Positions 17,424 through 26,504 of a DNA stretch of 64,000 bases are shown piece by piece. The translations under genes were made by a program, and so were the position numbers. The DNA comes from Photorhabdus khanii NC19. GTDB lineage: Bacteria > Pseudomonadota > Gammaproteobacteria > Enterobacterales > Enterobacteriaceae. Where the stretch lies: positions 846,306 to 910,305 of the forward strand of contig NZ_AYSJ01000002.1 in NCBI RefSeq assembly GCF_000517265.1. Reading direction: 5' to 3'. Each line of letters begins with the position of its first letter. Positions within the stretch are counted from its first letter, which is position 1. Under the pieces are notes generated by a model that saw only the letters and a program-made list of their open reading frames with translations, had not been told where the DNA came from and ran no database searches.

Positions 17424-20400
17424 ATGAGTTTATTGATGATGGCCTGGCTGGGGGCCGGGGCCGCGCAACGCGCCCACCCCACCGGTGCCGACAGGCAGGG
17501 CAACACCCCGCCACAAACCGAAAGCACGTCGTCTGCCGATACCGTGCTCAACTATCTGGAAGGTGAGGATTTTCAATACCATTCGCTGGCGGTGGCGGGC
17601 ATCTACACCGTCTCTATCGGGGGGGCGCCCGCGTTACTCCCGCTGACCGCCGGGGTGGCGGCCGGAAAACTGGGCGCTCACATTGGCAATGAAGTCGGCA
17701 CGACGGTGACCCACGGGATTATGTCCTTACTCGGCCAGCATACCATTGCCACCGAAGGCCATGCACCCGCCCGGAAAGGGGATGTAATCGCCCATCAGAA
17801 CAAAAGCGCCGCATTGTGGGGCGCGCTGGGCGGGGTTTTGCTGGGGGCACTGGCCGCCGTCGCCATCGGGGCGTTAACGGTGGCGACCGGGGGGCTGGCG
17901 TTAGCAGTAGCCGCCGGTGCCGCCGCGGGACTCGTCGGGGGCTATGTTGGCGGGCTGATGAGCGGCGTGGGGGCGGCACTCGGGCAGTACGGCGCCAATA
18001 AGGGCACGATTACCGGGGGCTCACCGAATGTCTTCTTTGCCGGCCAGCCGGTGGCCCGTCAGGGGGATGAAATTGTGTGCAGCGACCACCCCGGCCCGCT
18101 GGTGATTGCTGAAGGGGCGAAAACCGTGTTTGCCAACGGCAAACCGATTGCCCGCTTAGGCCACCGCACCACCTGTGACGCCAATATCAACAGTGGCGCC
18201 GCCTCCATTGCCGTGACCCCCGAAACCGGTAATGCCCTGATTATCCTGACAGAAAGCAACAAAGACCTGCGCTGGCTGGTTGCCATTGCCGGCGCGCTCC
18301 CGCTCCCGCTGGGCAGAAAAGGCCACGCCGGGAAAGTGAAATCGGGGGCAGAGCCCACCCCCTCGGTGAAAAAAACCGGCAAGGCCACCGAGACGACGCC
18401 CAGCGCCAGTGACCCGGTGGATGTGGCGACCGGCGACTTCTTACAAATCTGGCCGGTGCTCGCCCTGCCGGGGCTGTTGCCGCTGGCACTGAACCGGGTG
18501 TATCGCTCGACCGCGCACTTTTCCGGTCTGTTCGGCCCCAAATGGGCGGACGACTGGTCACAACACCTGAGACGGGACGGTGAAGAAACCCATTTCACCG
18601 ACGCGGAAGGCGTGATTTACACCTTCCACACCCCGGATGAAAACGTTTTCTCGGTCAACCTGTATGCCGGTCATTATCTGCTGTACGGGCAACTGAGCGG
18701 GGAACTGCACCTGTTTAACCGCCGCACGCAGCACATCCTGAGTTTTGCTCAGAGACAGGGTGATAAACGCTGCCTGTCCACCATAGCAGACCGCAACGGC
18801 AACCGGACCGTGTTTCGTTACGATGAGACCGGGCGTCTGGCGGATATCGTCCATGCCGACAGCGCTGAACTGGTGCTGCACTATGAACATCAGCAACTGA
18901 CCGCCATTGACTGGCGGCATCAGGGGCAGTGCCAGCGGCTGGTGACGTGTCGCTACGATAGTCAGGGTTACCTGGCGGAATGTGAGTCGTTTCAGTTTAA
19001 CCACCTGTGGCATGAATACAGCCCGCCGGGCTACATGACCCGCTGGCATGACACCGATAAAACCGATGTGGCCCTGCATTATGACCATCGGGGCCGGATA
19101 ACGGCGCTCACCACCCCGCAAGGCTACTGGCAGGACCGTTTTGACTATGATGATGCCCACCGGGCGACCACCTATTTTGATGCCGAAGGCGGGTGTACCC
19201 GCTACGAATATAACGCTGACGGGCTGGTGACCCGGGAAGTTAACCCGCTCGGCCATGAAACCCTGACCCAATGGGACTTTGGCCACAAAATAGCGGAAAC
19301 CGACCCGCTGGGCCGGACCACCACCTGTGAATACAGCCCGTACGGGGAACTGATGCTGTTCACGGCCCCGACGGGAGACAGCACCGTTTACCACTACGAT
19401 GAATACGGTCAGCTAACCCGGCTCACACAACCGGATGGAAAACGCTGGCGATTTCACTATAACGACCGGGGTAATCTGGATGCGGTCACTGACCCGCAGG
19501 GCCGGCTGGAAGAGTCCCGGTACGGGGAGCACGGTGAAATCCTGCGCCATGTCCTGCCGGATGGCCGCCGCTGGCATTACCACTATGAACAGCAGCAATT
19601 AAGTGAAGTGATTGCCCCGAACGGTGACGCCACCCAACTGGCTGCCGACGGACTGGGCCGCCTCCTGAGCGTCACCGATGCCCTGAATCAGCAGACCCGC
19701 TATCACCACAGTGCCTTTCATGCCAGCCCGATGGGCAGTGTCAGTGAAATTCACTTACCCGACGGGGTTCGCCAGACGATTGATTATGACCGTGAACGGC
19801 GCGTGTCAGCGGTGACCGATGGTGCCGGGCGCACCACCCGGTATACCTATGATGCCTTTGACCTGTTGAGCGGCGTCACCCGCCCGGATGGCACCACACT
19901 CACCTTTGCCTACGACAAACTGACCCGCCTGACCGCGGTGACTAACGCCACCGGCGAGACTTACCGTTACACCCGTGACCTGGCCGGGCGGATTATCAGC
20001 GAAACCGATTTTACCGGGCGCACGATTCAGTATCAGTACGATAACGCCGGACGCCGCATTACTGCCCGTTACCCGAACAGGCAATTATTACGCTGGTGTT
20101 ACACCCCGGAAAACCGCCTCACCCGGCAGGAAGTCTGGCAGGAAGACGATGCACAGTGTCAACGGGTCTCGGTCACGGAATATGACTATAACGCCACCGG
20201 CCAGCTTATCCGCGCCACCAACCCGGATGCGGTGGTGGCATTTGAATACGATGGATCTGGCAACCTGACAGCCGAGACGATTAACGGCCGGACCGTGCGC
20301 CACCAGTGGGATACCCTGAGTGGCTTACCTGTTTGCCGTCAGGCGGACACCCTGCCGGACCTGCACTGGGACTATGGGCCACTCGGTCAGGTCACCCGTT

Positions 20401-22046
20401 TTGGGTTGGCTGGTCACGCACCGCTGCATATTCACTATGACGGCCTGGGACAGGAAACCGTGCGCAGCAGTGACGCCGGTTTTATTCAGGCGCAATATCA
20501 CACCCCAACCGGGCTGCTGGCCCATCAGGCCGCCGGGCGCAGCTCTGCGCTGTTCAGACAGGTGTTGCAGGAAGCCGACCCGCAGCATCCGCCGTTCGGC
20601 AGTGAAGTAAACCGTCACTGGTACTACACACAGGCGCACACTGTTGAGTGTATAAAAGACAGCCGCTGGGAGGAAACCCGTTACGGGTATAACGCCAACG
20701 ACCAGGTGGTGGCGGCCATCTTTAGCGGCACTTACCGGGCACGGGAAGAGCAGTTCATTTATGACGCTAACCAGAATATCGGTCACTACCAGCGGATACC
20801 GGAAGAGCTGGGGGAGCCGGTCCGTCAGGAATACCAGGAATATCAGGCCGGGCAGATGGCCCGTCGGGGAGATAATGCGTTCAGTTATGATGAAAATGGC
20901 CGGCGGGTGGAAAAAACCGTGCATAAATACGGTTACCGGTCAAGGACGTTCTGTTACCACTGGGATGCGCATAACCAGCTGACGGAATTTATCACCCCGG
21001 AAGGGACCCGCTGGCGTTATCGCTATGATGCCTTTGGCCGGCGTATCAGTAAACGCAAGGAAGTGGACAGCACGCTGGAAGCCACTAACCTGAAACGGTG
21101 GCTTGACGGGCTGCCGGACCTGGAACCGAAACCGACAGCGATTATCGGTTACGATTACCTGTGGAGTGGTGACCAGCTGATAGAAGAGACGCCGGTGTAT
21201 GCCGACGGCACGGTGGGATATGAGCAGAGTATTCACTGGCTGTATGAGCCGGGAAAACTGACTCCCTCGGCGCGTTATGAACAGGGGCAGCTGCATTATG
21301 TGGTCAGTGACCATCAGGGAACGGTGCGGGAAATATGCACAGAAGAAGGAAAAGTGGCGTGGGCGGGCAGGCTGTTCACCTGGGGTGAACCGGAGTTCTG
21401 GACCGTCTCAGCCCGGAAAGAGGAAACCGTCAGCTGCAATCTTCGGTTTTGTGGGCAATATGAAGATGAAGAAAGTGGTTTATTTTATAATCGGTTCCGG
21501 TATTATTCGCCGGAGACTGGGCAGTATCTCTCGCCTGACCCTTTGGGGTTAGCGGGAGGTGTTAATCCTTACGGTTATGTGTCTAATCCGGTGAGTTTTG
21601 TTGATCCGTTTGGGTTATCTAAGTGTCCTTCTATAGTTGAAAGTGCTAGAGCACGTCAGGCACGAATGTTAGAAGATGATGTTGGATATAACATAAGCCC
21701 TAAAAGTTGGGATCAATATCCTTCAATAGGAAGAGATGGTACTTTTATCACTGATAAAAAAGGTGCTCTTAAATATTTTGAAAGAGTACAAAGCGGGGAA
21801 ACGACTATTTCTAAGTCTACTGTTGCAAGAATAGAACGAGATATGGGGTTAAATCTGGGATCCCTAAAAGATGGATTTAATATTCGGAAAATTGAAGGTA
21901 TAACTAATATGCAACCCCGTAGTCCTCTGAGTGGTAATGATTATTTTCTTGGGCCTGGTCAGCATTTGCCGGGAGGAGCACCTGAAATGGTCATAAACTC
22001 AGTACCTACTTCAACTCCAGTCATGTTGAGAGTAAATGTGTTATGA
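17424..22046 (+). CDS. rhs: PAAR-Rhs T6SS effector with polymorphic C-terminal toxin
   Basis: A 1540-residue Rhs effector. Residues about 55-90 and 130-190 are hydrophobic, Gly/Ala-rich transmembrane segments (the EagR-binding region). About 195-275 is the PAAR domain that caps VgrG (GQPVARQGDEIVCSDHPG, FANGKPIARLGH). The DPVDVATGDF motif starts the Rhs shell at about 330, followed by many YD repeats. The core ends with [20 protein letters not shown] and VDPFGL, where Rhs proteins self-cleave. The 142-residue tip (about 1399-1540, SKCPSIVES to the end) is AT-rich and unrelated to the core. It contains GNDYFLGPGQHLPGGAPEMV, which I cannot assign to a named toxin family. Its stop overlaps the next gene by four bases (ATGA). 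Confidence 0.95.
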   Translation: MSLLMMAWLGAGAAQRAHPTGADRQGNTPPQTESTSSADTVLNYLEGEDFQYHSLAVAGIYTVSIGGAPALLPLTAGVAAGKLGAHIGNEVGTTVTHGIMSLLGQHTIATEGHAPARKGDVIAHQNKSAALWGALGGVLLGALAAVAIGALTVATGGLALAVAAGAAAGLVGGYVGGLMSGVGAALGQYGANKGTITGGSPNVFFAGQPVARQGDEIVCSDHPGPLVIAEGAKTVFANGKPIARLGHRTTCDANINSGAASIAVTPETGNALIILTESNKDLRWLVAIAGALPLPLGRKGHAGKVKSGAEPTPSVKKTGKATETTPSASDPVDVATGDFLQIWPVLALPGLLPLALNRVYRSTAHFSGLFGPKWADDWSQHLRRDGEETHFTDAEGVIYTFHTPDENVFSVNLYAGHYLLYGQLSGELHLFNRRTQHILSFAQRQGDKRCLSTIADRNGNRTVFRYDETGRLADIVHADSAELVLHYEHQQLTAIDWRHQGQCQRLVTCRYDSQGYLAECESFQFNHLWHEYSPPGYMTRWHDTDKTDVALHYDHRGRITALTTPQGYWQDRFDYDDAHRATTYFDAEGGCTRYEYNADGLVTREVNPLGHETLTQWDFGHKIAETDPLGRTTTCEYSPYGELMLFTAPTGDSTVYHYDEYGQLTRLTQPDGKRWRFHYNDRGNLDAVTDPQGRLEESRYGEHGEILRHVLPDGRRWHYHYEQQQLSEVIAPNGDATQLAADGLGRLLSVTDALNQQTRYHHSAFHASPMGSVSEIHLPDGVRQTIDYDRERRVSAVTDGAGRTTRYTYDAFDLLSGVTRPDGTTLTFAYDKLTRLTAVTNATGETYRYTRDLAGRIISETDFTGRTIQYQYDNAGRRITARYPNRQLLRWCYTPENRLTRQEVWQEDDAQCQRVSVTEYDYNATGQLIRATNPDAVVAFEYDGSGNLTAETINGRTVRHQWDTLSGLPVCRQADTLPDLHWDYGPLGQVTRFGLAGHAPLHIHYDGLGQETVRSSDAGFIQAQYHTPTGLLAHQAAGRSSALFRQVLQEADPQHPPFGSEVNRHWYYTQAHTVECIKDSRWEETRYGYNANDQVVAAIFSGTYRAREEQFIYDANQNIGHYQRIPEELGEPVRQEYQEYQAGQMARRGDNAFSYDENGRRVEKTVHKYGYRSRTFCYHWDAHNQLTEFITPEGTRWRYRYDAFGRRISKRKEVDSTLEATNLKRWLDGLPDLEPKPTAIIGYDYLWSGDQLIEETPVYADGTVGYEQSIHWLYEPGKLTPSARYEQGQLHYVVSDHQGTVREICTEEGKVAWAGRLFTWGEPEFWTVSARKEETVSCNLRFCGQYEDEESGLFYNRFRYYSPETGQYLSPDPLGLAGGVNPYGYVSNPVSFVDPFGLSKCPSIVESARARQARMLEDDVGYNISPKSWDQYPSIGRDGTFITDKKGALKYFERVQSGETTISKSTVARIERDMGLNLGSLKDGFNIRKIEGITNMQPRSPLSGNDYFLGPGQHLPGGAPEMVINSVPTSTPVMLRVNVL

Positions 22047-22372
22047 ATAAAATGCCAGATAACTCCATTATTGTTGTAGATATGGCAGGAAATACCTTGA
22101 GACTCAGAGTTTCTGGGGATAAATTAGTTAATAAAATGAAGTTATTATGCTTTTCTTTGTCAGATGAGTTTATGGAGTTATCCATAGATAATGAAGATGA
22201 TAAGCTAAAAATAATCAAAACGTTAATTAATGAAGATGCTCTCTTTCTATACGGGAATGGTTGGTATCCATCAGAAGTAATGGAATATTATAAAGAGAAA
22301 GGAATTAAACTAGAAAAATATAAAATCATATATTGGACTGATCAGAAAAATTATTATATAGAAGAGAGATAA
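22043..22372 (+). CDS. Putative immunity protein for the active Rhs toxin tip
   Basis: A 109-residue acidic protein beginning MNKMPDNSIIVVDMAGNTLR, with no signal peptide or membrane segment. Its ATG overlaps the rhs stop codon, the usual coupling of an Rhs toxin with its cytosolic antidote, and a hairpin terminator follows. I do not recognise the family; the immunity role is inferred from position, size and low GC content matching the toxin tip. Confidence 0.65.
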   Translation: MNKMPDNSIIVVDMAGNTLRLRVSGDKLVNKMKLLCFSLSDEFMELSIDNEDDKLKIIKTLINEDALFLYGNGWYPSEVMEYYKEKGIKLEKYKIIYWTDQKNYYIEER

Positions 22373-22399
22373 TTAATATTTATGATAAATGAATTGACA

Positions 22400-22427
22400 G
22401 CCGGAAAGATACCTGTAATCTTCCGGC
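22400..22427 (+). terminator. Cassette terminator 1
   Basis: GCCGGAAAGAT ... ATCTTCCGGC hairpin followed by CTGTTT. Closely similar hairpins follow each toxin/immunity cassette, so it marks a cassette boundary as well as ending transcription. Confidence 0.65.
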
Positions 22428-22439
22428 CTGTTTAATAAA

Positions 22440-22970
22440 AGTGAGTTATACCATAACCGTTTTCGGTATTATGGGCTGAAAACTGAGCAGTACTTGACTC
22501 CCGATCCTATTGGGCTGGAAGGGGGTCTGAACCTGTATGCTTACGTTCATAATCCGGTGTCGTGGATTGACCCGCTGGGGTTGGTGGGGTGTCCGGGGGC
22601 TAAACCAAACTATCAGGGAGTCAGTCGAAAAGATGCTCTCAGGGCAGCTAAAAGAGATGCTGAGATACCGATGAATCAGCATCCAGATAAAATTAGCCAT
22701 GTAAAAATGACAGATATGAATGGACGAAATATCTTGGATTCTAATCATAAACCAATTGAAACTCGGGAATATCATTTCACTAAGCCTGATAATTATAAAA
22801 TTGTAATACAGGAGCATTCAGCCGGACATATATATGGTCCTCCAGGAATACCTGGAAATCAGGGAGCTCACTTTAATGTAAGATCATTTGATCCAAAAGA
22901 TGGTAATGCTGCAAGAAATGGTAAAGTTCCAGGTACATCTGAACATTATGAATTTCCAAGGAGGCTATAA
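22440..22970 (+). pseudogene. Displaced Rhs tip 2: HNH/Endo VII-type nuclease toxin (Tox-HNH-EHHH-like)
   Basis: A silent Rhs C-terminal fragment. The first about 55 codons encode the end of an Rhs core of a different subtype from the others ([40 protein letters not shown]). The toxin then runs from [20 protein letters not shown] to YEFPRRL. The segment [20 protein letters not shown] followed by [10 protein letters not shown] has the E-H...H...H pattern of the HNH/Endo VII toxins with an EHHH signature. It would cut DNA if delivered. There is no Rhs N-terminus or good start (TTG 22494 is the first in frame), so it should be inactive unless recombined onto the upstream rhs gene. Confidence 0.75.
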
Positions 22971-22972
22971 TT

Positions 22973-23365
22973 ATGTGGTTCGATAATGCTATACATAAAG
23001 AGAAGATTAAGTTCATGTTTAATAATGAATTTTCCCTTGATTGCGTTGAGCTGGAAAATTTTCTTTTTTATACATATTCTTCATTAAGAGTTGTTTTTCA
23101 TAATAAAAACATACCAAAAATTTTTCCTAATAAATGGATTAATAACGAATTTAATTCATTAACTCTAGTATTAGATTTCGGTAATATTATTCATTTTGAA
23201 TGTAAAGGGAATAATCTTGGTTTTGAATGCTCACCAATTATTGAGTCTATAGAAGGCAAAACTTCTTTAATTATAATAAATAATGATTTTTATCTTCATT
23301 GTATCTCTGAGTTTTTGACAATTGATGATATCACTCCTTATTTAGATCAACGTTGGATTAAATAA
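22973..23365 (+). CDS. Putative immunity protein for displaced Rhs tip 2
   Basis: A 130-residue protein beginning MWFDNAIHKEKIKFMFNNEF, rich in aromatic residues and predicted mainly beta, ending DDITPYLDQRWIK. It starts two bases after the nuclease toxin stop and ends before a cassette hairpin. The overall look is compatible with the Imm50-type family but I am not certain. An expressed orphan immunity gene could protect against siblings carrying the matching toxin. Confidence 0.6.
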   Translation: MWFDNAIHKEKIKFMFNNEFSLDCVELENFLFYTYSSLRVVFHNKNIPKIFPNKWINNEFNSLTLVLDFGNIIHFECKGNNLGFECSPIIESIEGKTSLIIINNDFYLHCISEFLTIDDITPYLDQRWIK

Positions 23366-23373
23366 TAAATAAA

Positions 23374-23401
23374 GCCGGAAAGATCCCCGAAATTTTCCGG
23401 C
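23374..23401 (+). terminator. Cassette terminator 2
   Basis: GCCGGAAAGATC ... AATTTTCCGGC hairpin, the same sequence family as cassette terminator 1, placed nine bases after the immunity gene stop. Confidence 0.65.
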
Positions 23402-23411
23402 TCTGTTCTGC

Positions 23412-24092
23412 TTGACTCTCAATGAAGGGCAGAATCTGGCCTGCAATCATCGGTTCTGCGGGCAATATGAAGGTGAAGAAAGTGGTTTATTTTATAATCG
23501 GTTTAGGTATTATTCGCCGGAGACCGGGCAGTACCTGTTGCCTGATCCTTTGGGGTTAGCGGGAGGCGTTAATCCTTATGGTTATGTGTCTAATCCGGTG
23601 AGTTTTGTTGATCCGTTCGGGTTGGTGGGTTGTTCGGGGGCTAAACCGAATCCACAATCTAAACCTGATTTTTATGTTGGGCCTGCGGGACCAAGTGTAA
23701 CGATGCCTTCTACAGCGTACCGATATATGAATAGTGAAAGTCCATATGCTGCTCAAACGATAGCAAGTAAATCTGCACCGTTAAGTTATTTCGGCTATAC
23801 GAAATATAAAACCGGTCATGAAGCCAGAGATGCTTATCAAATATTTTATGAAAAAGGTAATCCAGACTCTTGGAGTAACGCGAGATTGCGCGGTGAATTT
23901 GATACGCTGCAACTTTATAAAAACGGTGTTCCCCAGGTGAAAGTTCCTCTTGCTAGTGGAGGCAAAGGACCTAGCTACGAGTTATTTACCAGTGCATATC
24001 CACAATATGGTAAAGGAGGGGCATTACAATTATTACCTGTTGAAAAAGGGTATTCTGTTAGCTTTGATAAAATAAGAATTATTCCGGAGTAA
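23412..24092 (+). pseudogene. Displaced Rhs tip 3 with possible ADP-ribosyltransferase-like toxin
   Basis: A 226-codon frame starting within Rhs core sequence ([20 protein letters not shown] to VDPFGLVGC), followed by a 150-residue toxin from SGAKPNPQSKPDFYVGPAGP to IRIIPE. TAYRYMNSES near its start and GPSYELFTSAYPQYGKGGAL near its end suggest an Arg...Glu arrangement as in ADP-ribosyltransferase toxins of the TreTu kind. The resemblance is by eye only. Without an Rhs N-terminus it cannot be loaded on VgrG and is a silent donor cassette; ATG 23423-style internal starts could still make a fragment. Confidence 0.6.
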
Positions 24093-24096
24093 TTTT

Positions 24097-24306
24097 ATGA
24101 CAAATGATGAATTAAGAAAGAACCTTAAGTATCTTATCGACAAGTATATTCTTAGTGATGAGGACAAAAAAGAGTTGTATGTTTACCTTTCAAGAGAAGA
24201 TATTCCAGTTAAAGGTATACTTGCAGATTTTAATAAATATAAGATAAGAACAGTTGATCAAGCTGATGGAGATCTGATCAAAGATATTTATTTCCATTAT
24301 TGTTAA
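24097..24306 (+). CDS. Putative immunity protein for displaced Rhs tip 3
   Basis: A 69-residue, highly charged, probably helical protein beginning MTNDELRKNLKYLIDKYILS. It begins four bases after the toxin stop and is followed by a cassette hairpin. The family was not recognised; the role is inferred from position. Confidence 0.55.
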   Translation: MTNDELRKNLKYLIDKYILSDEDKKELYVYLSREDIPVKGILADFNKYKIRTVDQADGDLIKDIYFHYC

Positions 24307-24315
24307 CTAAAATAA

Positions 24316-24343
24316 GCCAGAAGATTTTTCGTGATCTTCCGGC
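24316..24343 (+). terminator. Cassette terminator 3
   Basis: GCCAGAAGATTTTTCGTGAT followed by CTTCCGGC forms the same kind of hairpin, then CTCTTTT. Confidence 0.6.
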
Positions 24344-24429
24344 TCTTTTACACTTTATTGTGGTGTATATCTGCAATTGACTAAGAAGCATAGGAATGTA
24401 AGCATCCGGTAATTAACGCTTGCATCTAC

Positions 24430-25080
24430 TTTCGATTCTGTGGGCAGTATAAAGATGAAGAAAGTGGTTTATTTTATAATCGGTTTAGGTATTATTCGCC
24501 GGAGACTGGGCAGTACCTGTCGCCTGATCCTTTGGGGTTAGCGGGAGGCGTTAATCCTTATGGTTATGTGCCTAATCCGGTGAGTTTTGTTGATCCGTTG
24601 GGGTTGGCGGCAAGTCCGGGGGCTGCACCTAAATATGAATATGATATGGTAAACAATCCAGGGCCATTAGCTCAGACGCTCAATCCTCGTCACGCACCTG
24701 CTGCTAACTTTGCCGGAGGTAAATACAATTCCAAAATATTAAACGAAGATCTTATCCTATATCGAGGGGGAAATGGAGGAGGCAAACGTAATGCTCTAGG
24801 TCAATGGTTTACTGAATCACCACCGATATCTGTTGCTCATGTAAGGATAGATGCGGCAGTGAAACCGCAATGGTTTAATGAGGTTGGTGTGTTAACAGGA
24901 AAATCTCCTATAAACGCCGTGTATAAAGTAAAAATACCTAAAGGAACCACTATTTTTGAAGGACCAGTAGGCTACCAAGGAGGTGTGTATTTAGGGGGAC
25001 AGGGTAAACTGCAAATATTTGTTAAAGAACCTTGGAATATAAAAGGAATTTCAGTATTAGAAGATTGGCCACTGAGGTGA
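24430..25080 (+). pseudogene. Displaced Rhs tip 4 with possible ART-like toxin
   Basis: Rhs core homology begins near 24430 ([20 protein letters not shown]) and runs to [11 protein letters not shown]; the first in-frame start codon is near 24532. The toxin domain, about 150 residues, has [20 protein letters not shown], then [11 protein letters not shown], and finally [18 protein letters not shown] with [13 protein letters not shown]. The YRG...FTE...QGG.Y.GG pattern is compatible with an ADP-ribosyltransferase fold, as in some haemagglutinin and Rhs tips, but this is unproven. No N-terminal Rhs part is present. Confidence 0.6.
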
Positions 25081-25083
25081 TGT

Positions 25084-25398
25084 ATGAACTTTATTGAGAA
25101 AGCTGAAAAATTACTAATTCTTTTCACTTCATTACGGAAAATCATGTACAACGATGGTGAAAAAAATTGGATAAGAGGAATAGAAAACATTATCGCTTTA
25201 TTAACACCTCCAGATTATGGCGGAATAGAAAATGCAGAAATTGCTATTAAAGAAGTTGACTATACATATAGCTCTATGTTGAGGGGTAACGGTAGCTTCT
25301 CTGACTATTTTATTTGGCGAGATGATTTTGATGAACGAGTTAAAGCTAATGAGGAATTTGATAGAATCAAAAATGAAATCGGGGATATGTTGTATTAA
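25084..25398 (+). CDS. Putative immunity protein for displaced Rhs tip 4 (DUF6966-like)
   Basis: A 104-residue acidic protein beginning MNFIEKAEKLLILFTSLRKI. NWIRGIENIIALL and SMLRGNGSFSDYFIWRDDF resemble the pattern (W...WxxxxxxLL ... GxGSFxDxxI) of DUF6966-type proteins found beside polymorphic toxins. It begins four bases after the toxin stop. Confidence 0.6.
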   Translation: MNFIEKAEKLLILFTSLRKIMYNDGEKNWIRGIENIIALLTPPDYGGIENAEIAIKEVDYTYSSMLRGNGSFSDYFIWRDDFDERVKANEEFDRIKNEIGDMLY

Positions 25399-25422
25399 TT
25401 AAAATATTTTGGCCCGCATTAA

Positions 25423-25456
25423 GCCGGAAAGCTCCCCATGATCTTCCTGCTTTTTT
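25423..25456 (+). terminator. Cassette terminator 4
   Basis: GCCGGAAAGCTCCCCATGAT followed by CTTCCTGC and a TTTTTT run: a standard intrinsic terminator and a member of the cassette hairpin family. Confidence 0.7.
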
Positions 25457-25547
25457 ACACTTTATCGTGGTGTATCGCAGTTGACCAAGGTGTGCTGGAA
25501 CATAAGCACCGGTAATTAACTCTTGCTTCTACTATTCGATTTCCCTT

Positions 25548-26160
25548 TTGCGGGCAGTATGAAGATGAAGAAAGTGGTTTATTTTATAATCGGTTCCGGT
25601 ATTATTCGCCGGAGACCGGGCAGTACCTGTCGCCTGATCCTTTGGGGTTAGCGGGAGGCGTTAATCCTTACGGTTACGTGCCTAATCCGGTGAGTTTTGT
25701 TGATCCATTGGGGTTAGTAGCTTGTCCGGTAATAAAACAGCGTGTTCTGGATAATATTGCAGCGAGTAAAGCAGCCAGAGAATCATCAAGTTTTGGTAAA
25801 AATATAGTTCAAACTCCATATGGCCCAGCTATTCAATCTAATGCTGCAACTGCGTTAGCGGCAAGAGGTAAAGTTGAGAATGGAGCTACGCTTTATCGCA
25901 TAGGAGCAACGGGTAGAAGTGAGGCTGTTGGAGCACAATTTTGGGCACTGGAACATCCATATAATCCAGGTTATGCAAATAAATATGGAATACCTCAAGA
26001 AAACATTACTAGGAGCAACTTTATTATGACAGGAGAATTAAAACCCGGAGCTAATTTTATTACTCGTTCTGCTCCTAGTATTGGGAAGAATTTAGGGGGA
26101 GGTATTGAAGTTGTAGTACCGCCAAATGCTGTTAATATAAAAACATTTAGTATATTTTAA
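25548..26160 (+). pseudogene. Displaced Rhs tip 5 with possible ART-like toxin
   Basis: Rhs core homology begins near 25548 ([20 protein letters not shown]) and runs through [11 protein letters not shown]; the first in-frame start codon is near 25642. The toxin, about 140 residues, contains [20 protein letters not shown], then [17 protein letters not shown] and [23 protein letters not shown] arginine near the start and a GGGIE glutamate near the end are the spacing expected of R-S-E type ADP-ribosyltransferases; this is a fold guess. It is silent without a core. Confidence 0.6.
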
Positions 26161-26162
26161 AT

Positions 26163-26402
26163 ATGAAATATGATATTTACGCACAATCAAAAATATTAGC
26201 TATCTTGATGAAAGATAACGGAATGTTGAATATATCTCAAGACATTACCAGTTCTATTGAATATAGTTCAACCGCTACCGAAATCTTAATGAAAATTAGA
26301 TTTATTTTGAAAAAAATAGATATGAATGACAAAAGATTTAGTGTTGATGAAATTAATTTAATTAAAGAAATTTTAAATGAGATAAATAAGAACTTGAAGT
26401 AA
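26163..26402 (+). CDS. Putative immunity protein for displaced Rhs tip 5
   Basis: A 79-residue helical protein beginning MKYDIYAQSKILAILMKDNG, starting two bases after the toxin stop. Its Lys/Ile-rich composition reflects the AT-rich cassette. No family recognised; the immunity role is by position. Confidence 0.55.
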   Translation: MKYDIYAQSKILAILMKDNGMLNISQDITSSIEYSSTATEILMKIRFILKKIDMNDKRFSVDEINLIKEILNEINKNLK

Positions 26403-26417
26403 TTTGTCTATTAAATA

Positions 26418-26449
26418 AGGTCGGAAAATCCAAAAGATCTTTCGGCCTT
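26418..26449 (+). terminator. Cassette terminator 5
   Basis: AAGGTCGGAAA ... TTTCGGCCTT hairpin, a diverged member of the cassette terminator family. Confidence 0.5.
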
Positions 26450-26504
26450 CTGTGGGCAGTATGAAGATGAAGAAAGTGGTTTATTTTATAAAAATGATAG
26501 TTAA
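26448..26504 (+). pseudogene. Sixth Rhs core scar without a toxin
   Basis: The frame [18 protein letters not shown] then stop reproduces the conserved entry of an Rhs tip cassette for 14 residues and breaks off at FYK, where the others read FYNRFRYY. It marks a sixth cassette whose toxin and immunity genes were deleted, with the ~470 bp repeats joined to the break. Confidence 0.7.

Noticed and set aside
18558..19394. 278-codon minus-strand frame inside the rhs gene (and others at 20325-20924 and 15678-16412)
   Set aside because: These are antisense shadows of GC-rich vgrG and rhs coding sequence; the plus-strand proteins are unmistakable.
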